A DNA stretch of 64,000 nucleotides from Chitinophagaceae bacterium (GTDB lineage: Bacteria; Bacteroidota; Bacteroidia; Chitinophagales; Chitinophagaceae), in contig CANGYR010000010.1 of NCBI GenBank assembly GCA_947458275.1, positions 1 through 64,000 of the forward strand. The letters run 5' to 3'. Shown piece by piece: positions 43,079 through 51,722 of this stretch (the stretch's first letter is position 1; each line of letters starts with the position of its first letter). The position numbers and the translations under genes were made by a program. The notes below the pieces were generated by a model. It searched no databases and was not told the DNA's origin. It saw only the letters and a list, made by a program, of their open reading frames with translations.

Positions 43079-44200
43079 ATGAACACAAAAGAATTACTGG
43101 AAAAAGCCCTGAGATTTGAGTTTTTGTCAGTGGAAGAGGGGGTGTATTTATTTGAAAACGCCTCTCTGAATGAGCTGATGTACGTAGGAAATGAGTTGCG
43201 CAAGAAGCAGGTACCACACGGAAAAGTCACATGGCAGATAGACAGAAACGTGAATACCACGAATGTGTGCATTGCCAACTGTAAGTTTTGCAATTTTTAC
43301 CGTATACCCGGACATGCCGAAGCATATATTACTGATATAGAGACATATAAAAAAAAGATAGAAGAAACCATCAAATACGGAGGGGATCAGTTGTTGTTGC
43401 AAGGCGGTCATCACCCTGAACTGGGTTTAAGTTTTTATGTCAACTTATTTAAAGAACTTAAATCGCTTTATCCCAACATCAAGCTGCATACATTAGGACC
43501 GCCGGAAATTGCGCATATTACCAAGTTGGAAAAGAGCACTCATCGTGAGGTACTAATGGCGTTGAAAGAAGCCGGCATGGACAGTCTTCCGGGAGCGGGC
43601 GCCGAAATACTAACGGACAGGGTTAGACGATTAATAAGCAAAGGAAAATGCGGCGCGCAGGAATGGCTGGATATCATGCATGAAGCACATAAACTGAATA
43701 TAACCACTTCAGGCACTATGATGTTTGGACATGTGGAGACTATCACCGAGCGCTTTGAACATCTGGTAAAAATCAGAGAGGTACAAAGTCGCAAACCTGA
43801 AGATGCCAAGGGCTTTCTGGCCTTCATTCCATGGACATTCCAGGATGTAGATACGCTTCTGGCTAAAATCAGAGGTGTTCAAAATCTTACTACCTCGGAA
43901 GAATATATCAGAATGATATCCCTGAGCAGAATCATGTTGCCTAATGTAAAAAACATACAGGCCAGCTGGCTTACCGTGGGGAAAAACATTGCGCAGATTT
44001 GTCTTCATGCCGGCGCTAATGATTTTGGTAGCATTATGATAGAGGAGAATGTAGTCAGCGCAGCCGGAGCACCACACCGATTTACCGCAAAGTCTATACA
44101 GGAATCCATCAGAGATGCGGGCTTTGAGCCGCAATTACGCAATCAGCAATACGAATGGAGAGAAATGCCGGAAATGGAGGAGCAGATGATAGATTATTAG
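43079..44200 (+). CDS. mqnC: Cyclic dehypoxanthinyl futalosine synthase
   Basis: Radical SAM enzyme of the futalosine route to menaquinone; it cyclises dehypoxanthine futalosine. 373 residues. The 4Fe-4S motif is C64-x3-C68-x2-C71 (CIANCKFCNFY), with WQIDRNVNTTN before it and GGDQLLLQGGHHPELGL after it. PGAGAEILTDRVRRLIS, HVETITERFEHL and AFIPWTFQ follow the MqnC pattern. MqnE and CofH are close relatives, but the GGHHPELGL and FIPWTFQ segments favour MqnC. Other mqn genes are not in the window. Confidence 0.88.
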   Translation: MNTKELLEKALRFEFLSVEEGVYLFENASLNELMYVGNELRKKQVPHGKVTWQIDRNVNTTNVCIANCKFCNFYRIPGHAEAYITDIETYKKKIEETIKYGGDQLLLQGGHHPELGLSFYVNLFKELKSLYPNIKLHTLGPPEIAHITKLEKSTHREVLMALKEAGMDSLPGAGAEILTDRVRRLISKGKCGAQEWLDIMHEAHKLNITTSGTMMFGHVETITERFEHLVKIREVQSRKPEDAKGFLAFIPWTFQDVDTLLAKIRGVQNLTTSEEYIRMISLSRIMLPNVKNIQASWLTVGKNIAQICLHAGANDFGSIMIEENVVSAAGAPHRFTAKSIQESIRDAGFEPQLRNQQYEWREMPEMEEQMIDY

Positions 44201-44213
44201 TTGCGTTATTTCA

Positions 44214-44286
44214 CCTTCAACCATCTTCAACCATCTTCAACAACCTTCAACCCCTTCAACCCCTTCAACCTCTTCAACCTCTTCAA
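44214..44286. repeat. CTTCAACCA tandem array
   Basis: Eight or so copies of a TTCAACC-containing unit, period 10 bp at the left then 9 bp at the right, between mqnC and the DUF3817 gene. An open frame through it encodes LQPLQPLQPL, which extends the following gene artificially. Confidence 0.85.
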
Positions 44287-44292
44287 GAACTT

Positions 44293-44589
44293 ATGCCTTA
44301 CACCAAATCCATCAATCGCTTCAGATACGTAGCGCTCGCTGAGGGAATCTCATATCTTATATTGTTAGGCATCGCTATGCCATTGAAATATTTTGCGGAT
44401 ATGCCTAAGGCCGTTAGTGTTGTAGGAATGCTGCATGGCGTTTTATTTGTAGCCTTTGTTTTATCAGCTTTTGATGTAATGGGATTAATGAAGAAATCTT
44501 TTTTGTGGTTGGTCAAGGCCATGATTGTATCATTTATTCCTTTTGGTACTTTCTGGCTGGATAAGCAGTTGAAGAATGATATTTCCTAG
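44293..44589 (+). CDS. DUF3817 family membrane protein
   Basis: 98 residues, three transmembrane helices. Start 44293 (MPYTKSINRFRYVALAEG) follows the tandem array directly. The sequence RFRYVALAEGISYLILLGIAMPLKYFADMPKAV and the LHGVLFVAFV helix match the DUF3817 family (YdzA-like, also called NADPH-oxidoreductase-associated membrane proteins in some annotations). Function unknown. Confidence 0.82.
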   Translation: MPYTKSINRFRYVALAEGISYLILLGIAMPLKYFADMPKAVSVVGMLHGVLFVAFVLSAFDVMGLMKKSFLWLVKAMIVSFIPFGTFWLDKQLKNDIS

Positions 44590-44628
44590 GTTAAGATGTA
44601 AACAGAGTCAATAAATCATTTAGAAATA

Positions 44629-46488
44629 CTAATCCTTCACACAACGAACAGAGAAGCCACATTGTTTATCGTAATAATATCTCGATACGCTTCCTGATTC
44701 AAAATTCAAATGCCAGCAAAAAGTCTGCCAGCCGGTATTGGCGAGTGTAGAACTCCACCAATAGCCACCTGCGCCGGTAAGATTTTGGTTTGATGTGGTT
44801 GTTTGGGTAAAAAAGTCTCCGCTGCTATTACGTGCACCACCGGGAAGACCTGAGAAGCCACTTATATTTGTTGCATCAGTATTTGGACTAGCCCATAAAC
44901 TTAGACCTGTGCTTTTCATCTTCCCTCCGGCAACAGATGATCCGCCTAAACAAGTCATCAATGCCTCCCATTCTGAGTCACTTGGTATATGCCAACCCTC
45001 AGGAGCTAAGCCTCTCGGATCAGATATTGCATGCCAGTTGTATAACTTTCCATAAACAGTACCCTTAGCAGGGTCATTATTATAATAACACCAGGCCCCA
45101 ACTTGAGTATTTTGCCATTCAGCAGGATTGGTTACTTGAGGTATTGCGTCTCCATTTCGATAGGTAGTGACATCCAGGTTCTTTGTCATCCAGGACTGAG
45201 TACAAGTCTTAGGACAAGCTTTAACCGCGTTTCCGGTAAGGGTCAAGCAGGTGTCAAAAGCTGCAGGAACGTTTGTCCAGTTTTTTAAAAAAAGATAATC
45301 GTTTTGAATTTTTCCAATTGTGCCAACAACATTTACGAATTTGAGTAATGGTTTTAGTTTTTCCAAAAACCCTCCTTGCAGGTCGGAAACACCCAAACAC
45401 TCAGAGGATGTTTTTATTAAATCAATTGTTGATAAAATAATTTGCAATGCAAATGATGAGATAGTTTCCATTGAACCATTGGTTATACTCAATAAAGAGG
45501 TGTATGAGGTTGTCTGATCGGCAACAAACGCTCTGGTAGACTTTAAACATTCATTTTTCAGATGTATATAAGGAATCATCTTAGTCAATAATCCAAGATT
45601 CTCTATTACTACATTTGTCAAATTTAATTTGAATGCTTCCTTGGCCTCGTCGTCATTTATTCCCTCAAAAGGTTTGCCGGTTCTTACCCTAAACTCATAC
45701 TGACCATCTTCTGACATGGTATAACTTTTTTCAATAGGGTTCATTGCCGGATCGAAATATGCGTTAACCAACTCGGGCACTGAACTGGCATACCAAGTCA
45801 GCTTATCTAATGAAAAGCCGCCAACTTTTTTTCCGTCTTTATAAACACCTATATATTGTGCTATAGCCCAACCGGGATTCTGAAAATTAATCGTTTTGCC
45901 AGCGGTCATAATATCTACATTATAAGGCCTTGCTAATGGCCTCGCTGCAACAGCATCAAAAAATGTGGCAATAGAATTTATAAAATCGGCATTGGTTTCG
46001 TCAAACAATGGCTTGTTTTGATTGAAACCTTCCTCAAATTTTGCAACAAGCGCCGGAAATTCAGCACTATTCTCGATTTTATTGATTAAATCAATTTTAC
46101 CTTGCTTGGACAAACTTCCCACAATAGGAAGTTTCATAATTATTGCAAGAACAGTACTACGTGAATTGATTGTATAGTCTGTTTGACCATCGTACATTAA
46201 TCCCAATAATCTATCCTTACCCGTTTGATCTGAAACAAATGCAATCTCAAAATCCTTAATGACTTTATCAAGTGCATAGGAATTTTCCGGGGTAAGTGAA
46301 GATGCTGAAAATCCTGTATTAACTGTCCATCCCGCAACAGATTGTTGCGAACCCGCCGGTAGTTGAACACTGCCTACAACTTTTTCAAAAGTAAAATTTG
46401 TGCCGGGCTGAGTTGGCTCTACATTTGATTTTTTACATGAGCTCATTAAAAAAACAAAGCCCACAAACATCAGCAGAATTTTTTTCAT
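44629..46488 (-). CDS. Surface lipoprotein with C-terminal FISUMP domain
   Basis: 619 residues from the ATG at 46488: lipoprotein signal MKKILLMFVGFVFLMSSCKKS with Cys18 in the SSC lipobox, followed by a Thr/Pro linker. The middle 400 residues are largely helical and unlike a known family. The last 170 residues are a Fibrobacter-succinogenes-major-paralogue domain: WMTKNLDVTTYRNGDAIPQV, GKLYNWHAI, PEGWHIPSDSEWEAL, GFSGLPGGARN and YYDKQCGFSVRCVKD. Such proteins are surface or secreted and often lineage-expanded. Role unknown. Confidence 0.85.
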   Translation of the reverse strand: MKKILLMFVGFVFLMSSCKKSNVEPTQPGTNFTFEKVVGSVQLPAGSQQSVAGWTVNTGFSASSLTPENSYALDKVIKDFEIAFVSDQTGKDRLLGLMYDGQTDYTINSRSTVLAIIMKLPIVGSLSKQGKIDLINKIENSAEFPALVAKFEEGFNQNKPLFDETNADFINSIATFFDAVAARPLARPYNVDIMTAGKTINFQNPGWAIAQYIGVYKDGKKVGGFSLDKLTWYASSVPELVNAYFDPAMNPIEKSYTMSEDGQYEFRVRTGKPFEGINDDEAKEAFKLNLTNVVIENLGLLTKMIPYIHLKNECLKSTRAFVADQTTSYTSLLSITNGSMETISSFALQIILSTIDLIKTSSECLGVSDLQGGFLEKLKPLLKFVNVVGTIGKIQNDYLFLKNWTNVPAAFDTCLTLTGNAVKACPKTCTQSWMTKNLDVTTYRNGDAIPQVTNPAEWQNTQVGAWCYYNNDPAKGTVYGKLYNWHAISDPRGLAPEGWHIPSDSEWEALMTCLGGSSVAGGKMKSTGLSLWASPNTDATNISGFSGLPGGARNSSGDFFTQTTTSNQNLTGAGGYWWSSTLANTGWQTFCWHLNFESGSVSRYYYDKQCGFSVRCVKD

Positions 46489-46610
46489 GTTATTAATTTG
46501 TAATTGTAATATACAGGTTAAAATCAATCACAACATATATGTTTTACCATCATTAGATTATGAATCGTGTTGTTAATGAGAAAATCTGATGCCCCGCAGT
46601 TATTACGAAA

Positions 46611-47126
46611 TCACAACACTTCCCATTCCTTCACAAATTGCACTCCAGCTGGATCTCCTTCTCCCGGAAATGCCGGATGAAATAATTTGTCTTCACCTTC
46701 TACCCAGGGACCTGTTTTATTTTCAAAGACAATAAAATAATCTGAAGTACATACTACAGTATGCCATACCCCGGCGGGAATCCAAACCATGGTTTTTTCT
46801 TCAGCGTTGAGCTCGATGACTCTTTCCACTTTGCCTTCAGGAGAGAACAAAATGATTTTTCCTGTTCCTTCGATGGCTATGAATGATTCTCCTTTTTTTA
46901 TTATTTCATTATTATGTTTTTCTATCCAATGAACGTGCGGTGCGGCGTAGGTGCCTTTTGAAAATACGTTGATCATGCTGTGCAACTCTTCAGCATGAGA
47001 AGAATGCAACATTTGCAGTGTACGCCTGCGTACATTATTAATTGCTTCGGCTTTGAGCTTTATAAGTTCAGATTTGTTTCTTACTACTACGGCTTCGGGG
47101 CCGGGTTTTTGTTTATGATTTGACAT
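46611..47126 (-). CDS. WbuC-family cupin-fold protein
   Basis: 171 residues from the ATG at 47126; an upstream frame to 47177 would run into a palindromic repeat. A single cupin domain: NVRRRTLQMLHSSHAEELHSMINVF, YAAPHVHWIEKHNNE (metal-type HxH) and WIPAGVWHTVVC. Resembles WbuC, found in O-antigen and capsule loci, though no polysaccharide gene is nearby. Function in this context is unknown. Confidence 0.82.
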   Translation of the reverse strand: MSNHKQKPGPEAVVVRNKSELIKLKAEAINNVRRRTLQMLHSSHAEELHSMINVFSKGTYAAPHVHWIEKHNNEIIKKGESFIAIEGTGKIILFSPEGKVERVIELNAEEKTMVWIPAGVWHTVVCTSDYFIVFENKTGPWVEGEDKLFHPAFPGEGDPAGVQFVKEWEVL

Positions 47127-47157
47127 GGAATAAAAATAGGCATAAACTCGCAAAAAA

Positions 47158-47185
47158 ATAGCCCACGGATTATCCATGGGCTATC
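47158..47185. repeat. CCATGG-family palindrome
   Basis: ATAGCCCACGGATTATCCATGGGCTAT: imperfect palindrome of the same family as 948, 20202 and 52924. Confidence 0.65.
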
Positions 47186-47241
47186 TCATTAAATTCTTCA
47201 CATTTTCAAATTTCCACATCTCCAAATTCCCTCATCGTACT

Positions 47242-47847
47242 CTATTTCGCAACACTATAACGCTCTGCAATTTTATTCCAGTTGATTACATTCCAAAAGG
47301 AAGTAAGATAATCAGCACGGCGGTTTTGATATTTCAGATAGTAAGCATGCTCCCATACATCTACACCAAGAACAGGTGTTCCTTTTACATCAGCCACATC
47401 CATCAATGGATTGTCCTGGTTAGGAGTAGAGCTGATTTCAAGTTTGCCGTCTTTTACCAGCAACCAGGCCCATCCGCTTCCGAAGCGAGTCATACCAGCC
47501 TGACTGAATTTTTCTTTGAACGCATCAAAAGATCCGAACGCTGCATGGATAGCATCTGCCAAATCTCCTGTGGGGGCACCGCCTGCATTGGGTGCCATAC
47601 TTTCCCAGAAGAAGGTATGGTTCCAGTGACCGCCACCATTGTTTCTAACGGCAACGCTTATACTACCTGCATGTTTTACTAAATCTTCCAGCGATTTGTT
47701 TTCGTGCTCTGTACCGGCAATGGCTTTATTCAGATTGTCAACGTATGCCTGGTGGTGTTTGCCATGATGTATCTGCATGGTCTGCGTATCGATATGTGGC
47801 TCAAGCGCTTCGTGCGCATAAGGTAAAGGTGCTAATGTAAATGACAT
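47242..47847 (-). CDS. Superoxide dismutase (Mn/Fe family)
   Basis: 201 residues from the ATG at 47847 ([20 protein letters not shown]). Metal ligands H27, H77 ([11 protein letters not shown]), D163 and H167 (DVWEHAYYL). Gln144 in NQDNPLM, with Gly instead of Gln in the NNGGGHWNH segment, favours the Mn-type or cambialistic subgroup. No signal peptide, so cytosolic. A -7 element lies 17 nt upstream. Confidence 0.95.
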   Translation of the reverse strand: MSFTLAPLPYAHEALEPHIDTQTMQIHHGKHHQAYVDNLNKAIAGTEHENKSLEDLVKHAGSISVAVRNNGGGHWNHTFFWESMAPNAGGAPTGDLADAIHAAFGSFDAFKEKFSQAGMTRFGSGWAWLLVKDGKLEISSTPNQDNPLMDVADVKGTPVLGVDVWEHAYYLKYQNRRADYLTSFWNVINWNKIAERYSVAK

Positions 47848-47864
47848 AGTTAATTGTTTTTTTG

Positions 47865-47872
47865 CAAATTTA
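47865..47872 (-). promoter_or_regulatory. -7 promoter element of the superoxide dismutase gene
   Basis: Minus-strand TAAATTTG, 17 nt before the ATG. Confidence 0.55.
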
Positions 47873-47940
47873 GGGCAAAGGGAGGAAATTGGTGAATTAG
47901 GAAATTTGGAGATGTGGAGATTTTTAGGGGTTCTTTTTAC

Positions 47941-48000
47941 AATCTTCAACCACCTTCAACCACCTTCAACCATCTTCAACCACATTCAACCATCTTCAAC
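47941..48000. repeat. CTTCAACCAC tandem array, exact 10-bp period
   Basis: Six consecutive 10-bp units, each ending in TTCAAC (AATCTTCAAC, CACCTTCAAC x2, CATCTTCAAC, CACATTCAAC, CATCTTCAAC), in the gap between tadA and sod, ending 7 bp before the tadA stop codon. Confidence 0.85.
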
Positions 48001-48006
48001 GGATCT

Positions 48007-48471
48007 CTACCTCCTCAATTTCACAAAAAACGTTTTCATCAGCTGACTGCATTCTTCTTCCAGAACACCTCCGATGATCTCGGTTTTAGGATGGAAAGGG
48101 TTATTGGTTCCGGTGCTTTTTCGGTAGGAGTTTTTATCATCGTAGGCGCCAAAAACAATGCGTCCGATTTTACTCCAGTACAATGCCCCGCTGCACATCA
48201 GACAGGGCTCCAAAGTCACATAGAGCGTGGCTTCCGGAAGATATTTGCTGCCCAGAAACTGAAATGCCGTAGTCAGTGCCATGATTTCCGCATGTGCGGT
48301 GCAATCATTCAGCAGCTCCACTTGATTGTGTGCCTTTGCAATGATTTTATCCTGCATCACCACAATAGCACCCACTGGAACTTCTTCCTTGTCAAAGGCT
48401 TTTTGCGCTTCGGTGAGTGCCATTTGCATATATTCTATATCGCTCTTCAATTGTTTGCTAACTTTATTCAA
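48007..48471 (-). CDS. tadA: tRNA-specific adenosine deaminase (TadA-like)
   Basis: Zinc deaminase that makes inosine at the wobble base of tRNA-Arg(ACG). 154 residues from a TTG at 48471. Catalytic HAE (H60, E62) and PCLMC (C90, C93) are present. The true start may be further in: a -7 element (minus-strand TAATTTTG, 48469-48476) overlaps that TTG, and an in-frame TTG at 48453 or ATG at 48429 would give more usual N-termini (KSDIEYMQMALTEAQ). Divergent from the aldehyde dehydrogenase gene, whose promoter must therefore lie within or against tadA. Confidence 0.9.
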   Translation of the reverse strand: MNKVSKQLKSDIEYMQMALTEAQKAFDKEEVPVGAIVVMQDKIIAKAHNQVELLNDCTAHAEIMALTTAFQFLGSKYLPEATLYVTLEPCLMCSGALYWSKIGRIVFGAYDDKNSYRKSTGTNNPFHPKTEIIGGVLEEECSQLMKTFFVKLRR

Positions 48472-48481
48472 AATTACACCA

Positions 48482-49849
48482 ATGAGTTCTGTTAATGAAT
48501 TAAATCTGTTGAGAGATTATTACAATACTGGCGCCACGAGATCGTATGAATTTAGAAGAACAATATTGCAACAACTTAAATCTGTTATTCTTTCTCATGA
48601 AGAACAGATTTATGAAGCGTTGAAAAAAGATTTGAATAAATCCAAAGAGGAGTCATGGGCTTCTGAAATAGGAATGGTCATAACCGAGATTGACTATACA
48701 TTGAATCATTTAAAAAAATGGATGCAGCCTCAGAAAGTAAAGACCAATCTGGTAAATTTTCCTTCTTCCAGCCGAATGATTCCCGAGCCGATGGGAGTGG
48801 TGCTGATTATAAGTCCCTGGAATTATCCTTTGATGTTGCTGTTAAAACCACTGGTGGGCGCCATTGCGGCAGGAAATTGCGCAGTATTGAAATCATCTGA
48901 ACATGCACCGGCAACCACTCAGCTCTTGAAAAAAATGATGGATGCATTTGACAAAAAATTTATTTTATTTACCGAAGGCGATGGAGCGCAAATCGTTCCC
49001 GAGCTGATGAACAATTTTGTTTTTGATTATGTGTTTTTTACCGGTGGCCCCGCAGTGGGTAAAGCTGTCTATCAACTGGCAGCAAAGAACCTGGTGCCGG
49101 TAACGCTGGAGCTCGGAGGAAAAAGTCCCTGTGTTGTGATGTCTGATGCAGATATTAAGGTAGCCGCTCGCAGAATCGTTCTTGCGAAGTTTATGAATGC
49201 CGGTCAGATTTGTATTGCACCCGATTATATTTTAGTACATCATTCAGTTAAAGTAAAACTGATAACTGCACTGAAAGAAACAATCCATCAGTTTTATACA
49301 GATCGTTCTGAGGATGCATATGAATATGGAAGAATTATCAATGCAAGACAATTCGACCGAATCGTTCAATATCTTGCTGACGGGAAAATAATACATGGCG
49401 GCAAACACGACAGGGAGAAACTGTTTATCGAACCTACATTATTGGATGAAGTGCATGCAGAAAGCAGACTGATGAAAGAAGAAATTTTTGGTCCCCTGTT
49501 GCCGGTCATTGGTTTTGAAAAGGAAGAAGAAGCGCTTAAAATAATCTCTCAAAACCCGAACCCTTTGGCATTTTACTTGTTTACTAATAATGAACAATCG
49601 GAGTCTTATTGGATGGAGAAAGTATCATTTGGCGGGGGCTGTATCAATAATGCAGTATGGCACATCACTAATCAGCATCTTTCGTTTGGAGGAAGGGGAC
49701 AAAGCGGTTTCGGGCGCTATCAGGGGAAACAAAGTTTTGACACATTCAGTCACCATAAGTCAGTTTTGAAAACGCCCAATTGGTTCGATCCTTCATTCAA
49801 ATATCCTCCGTTCAAAGGTAAACTGAAGTTTTTGAAGAAGTTTATTTAA
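48482..49849 (+). CDS. Aldehyde dehydrogenase family protein
   Basis: 455 residues from the ATG at 48482, with an NAD(P)-dependent aldehyde dehydrogenase fold of the short class 3-like group. Catalytic Glu210 in VTLELGGKSP and nucleophile Cys244 in NAGQICIAPDY. Segments IISPWNYPLML and FTGGPAVGKAV bind cofactor. The hydrophobic C-terminal tail (KGKLKFLKKF) resembles membrane-associated fatty aldehyde dehydrogenases. An ORF extension to 48326 lies antisense to tadA and is rejected. Eight bp upstream of the glutathione peroxidase gene, so probably co-transcribed. Confidence 0.92.
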   Translation: MSSVNELNLLRDYYNTGATRSYEFRRTILQQLKSVILSHEEQIYEALKKDLNKSKEESWASEIGMVITEIDYTLNHLKKWMQPQKVKTNLVNFPSSSRMIPEPMGVVLIISPWNYPLMLLLKPLVGAIAAGNCAVLKSSEHAPATTQLLKKMMDAFDKKFILFTEGDGAQIVPELMNNFVFDYVFFTGGPAVGKAVYQLAAKNLVPVTLELGGKSPCVVMSDADIKVAARRIVLAKFMNAGQICIAPDYILVHHSVKVKLITALKETIHQFYTDRSEDAYEYGRIINARQFDRIVQYLADGKIIHGGKHDREKLFIEPTLLDEVHAESRLMKEEIFGPLLPVIGFEKEEEALKIISQNPNPLAFYLFTNNEQSESYWMEKVSFGGGCINNAVWHITNQHLSFGGRGQSGFGRYQGKQSFDTFSHHKSVLKTPNWFDPSFKYPPFKGKLKFLKKFI

Positions 49850-49856
49850 TAATGAG

Positions 49857-50540
49857 ATGAATAATACAAAGTCATCCGAAAGAAATAAAAAAATAATGAA
49901 GGGAATTATAATTACATTGGTTGTTATGGCTGCTACGGCTGTTTATGTGTTGGTCTCCAACAGACATTCCAAAAACATGACGGTGAAGCAAAAAATCCTC
50001 AGGGCTTTTTATCCCTTGGTTATGACTGCAGGAAAATCTTCTTCGGGAATTTTGACAAACAAAGAAAAAATTAAAGCCCCCGTTTCTATTTATTCCTTGA
50101 AGATTGAATTGATTGAAGGAGATACATTCTCTCTGGAATCCGCGAGAGGGAAAAAATTATTGATAGTGAATACCGCCTCCGACTGCGGATATACTGCGCA
50201 GTATGAATCGCTTCAAAAACTGTATCATCTGAAAAAAGACAGCTTACTGATTATTGGATTTCCGTCCAATGATTTCAAAAATCAGGAAAAGGGAAGCAAT
50301 GAGCAGATTGCTGAATTTTGTAAAAAGAACTATGGCGTGAGTTTTCCGATAGCAAAGAAAGGAGTGGTGTCAAAAATCAACGGGCAGGAGGAAATTTATA
50401 AATGGCTCACTGATAAAAATTCAAATGGCTGGAATGAAAAATCGCCTGACTGGAATTTTTCCAAATACCTGATTGATGAAGAAGGCAACTTAATACAATA
50501 CTTCCCACCTGCCGTGAATCCATTAGAGATAGAATGGTGA
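49857..50540 (+). CDS. Membrane-anchored glutathione peroxidase-like protein
   Basis: 227 residues: a single N-terminal transmembrane anchor (about 15-34), a 40-residue linker, then a thiol peroxidase domain (about 75-227) with peroxidatic Cys110 (NTASDCGYTAQY), GFPSNDFKNQE and SPDWNFSKYLID carrying the Trp and Asn of the active site. Most bacterial GPx are soluble and about 160 residues, so the anchor is unusual and suggests action at the membrane, perhaps on lipid peroxides. Operon with an aldehyde dehydrogenase, which could oxidise the aldehydes left by lipid peroxidation. Confidence 0.9.
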   Translation: MNNTKSSERNKKIMKGIIITLVVMAATAVYVLVSNRHSKNMTVKQKILRAFYPLVMTAGKSSSGILTNKEKIKAPVSIYSLKIELIEGDTFSLESARGKKLLIVNTASDCGYTAQYESLQKLYHLKKDSLLIIGFPSNDFKNQEKGSNEQIAEFCKKNYGVSFPIAKKGVVSKINGQEEIYKWLTDKNSNGWNEKSPDWNFSKYLIDEEGNLIQYFPPAVNPLEIEW

Positions 50541-50639
50541 AATTAATGTATGAGTTTTAAAAAGTTATTGAACTCCCCTAAACCATCTAAACTCCTAAAC
50601 TACTAAACGCTAATGCTGTTTTGAGTTAAGAGAAAAAAA

Positions 50640-51677
50640 CTACAATGGGCATTTCTCATGATAATTCACGATCTCGATTGGAATGTGCGGAAACTGATAA
50701 TCTTTGTAGTGCTCGCTGATCTGATCAAGCACTTCGTTTATGCCTTCGGGTGAGGTTAAGGTAACAAGTTTATATCTGAATTCTTTTATGCCGGGTAAAC
50801 CCTTGAGATAATTGGTATAATGTCTGCGCATTTCATTGATTCCTACAATCGGGCCTTTCCACTCAACAGATTTGTGTAAATGTTTTTTGCAGACTGCTAT
50901 ACGTTCTTCCAATGTAGGGGCGGGGAGTATAGTCTTGTCTTTCAGATATGCTTTTATTTCTCTGAAAATCCAGGGATAGCCGATTGCAGCGCGACCAATC
51001 ATAATCCCGTCTATGCCATAACGATTTTTATACTCCAATGCTTTTTGAGGACTGTCAATATCTCCATTGCCGAAGATGGGCATTTGAATGCGCGGATTGT
51101 TTTTTACTTTTCCAATCAGCGTCCAATCGGCCTCGCCTTTATACAACTGACATCTGGTTCTGCCGTGAATGGATAGCGCCTTGACGCCCACATCCTGTAA
51201 TCTTTCTGCAACCTCTTCAATATTTTTTGTCTGATCATCCCAGCCAAGTCTGGTTTTAACTGTCACCGGGAGATTAGTACTTTTTACAACGGATTCAGTC
51301 AGACGAATCATCAAGTCTATATCTTTCAACACACCCGCGCCCGCACCTTTGCTCACTACTTTTTTAACCGGGCAACCGAAATTGATGTCTACCAGATCCG
51401 GGTTGACTGTTTCGCAGATTCTGGCACTCATAGCCATTGCCTCTTCATCGCCACCAAATATCTGAATACCAAATGGTCTTTCTTCCTCGCTGAAATCCAG
51501 TTTTTGTTTGCTTTTGATGGCATCTCTGATCAGCCCTTCGCTGCTGATGAATTCGCTGAACATCAAATCGGCACCATTGTCTTTACATACGGCACGGAAA
51601 GGCGGATCGCTCACATCTTCCATGGGTGCAAGGAGTAAAGGGAACTCTGGCAAATTGATATTACCGATTTGAGGCAT
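50640..51677 (-). CDS. dus: tRNA-dihydrouridine synthase
   Basis: FMN enzyme that reduces specific uridines in tRNA D-loops. 345 residues from the ATG at 51677 (MPQIGNINLPEFPLLLAPMEDVS); the frame upstream to 51839 lies antisense to the CPBP gene. Catalytic Cys102 in DINFGCPVKKVV, FMN-binding LSIHGRTRCQLYKG, and IFGNGDIDSPQKAL. A -7 element lies 20 nt upstream. Divergent from the CPBP protease gene across 45 bp. DusB-like by sequence. Confidence 0.93.
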   Translation of the reverse strand: MPQIGNINLPEFPLLLAPMEDVSDPPFRAVCKDNGADLMFSEFISSEGLIRDAIKSKQKLDFSEEERPFGIQIFGGDEEAMAMSARICETVNPDLVDINFGCPVKKVVSKGAGAGVLKDIDLMIRLTESVVKSTNLPVTVKTRLGWDDQTKNIEEVAERLQDVGVKALSIHGRTRCQLYKGEADWTLIGKVKNNPRIQMPIFGNGDIDSPQKALEYKNRYGIDGIMIGRAAIGYPWIFREIKAYLKDKTILPAPTLEERIAVCKKHLHKSVEWKGPIVGINEMRRHYTNYLKGLPGIKEFRYKLVTLTSPEGINEVLDQISEHYKDYQFPHIPIEIVNYHEKCPL

Positions 51678-51697
51678 AGGTTTTTGTATATTGCAAA

Positions 51698-51705
51698 CAA
51701 AATTA
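51698..51705 (-). promoter_or_regulatory. -7 promoter element of dus
   Basis: Minus-strand TAATTTTG, 20 nt before the dus ATG, in the 45-bp divergent spacer. Confidence 0.5.
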
Positions 51706-51722
51706 CAATTAATAAATCTCGT

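Noticed and set aside
44155-44292. N-terminal extension of the DUF3817 gene encoding LQPLQPLQPL
   Set aside because: It is a translation of the intergenic TTCAACC array and of the mqnC 3' end; the family begins at the ATG at 44293.
47941-48000. CRISPR-like repeat array
   Set aside because: Units are 10 bp with no unique spacers; no cas genes.
48326-48481. N-terminal extension of the aldehyde dehydrogenase
   Set aside because: It is antisense to tadA and has no dehydrogenase-like residues; the family starts at 48482.
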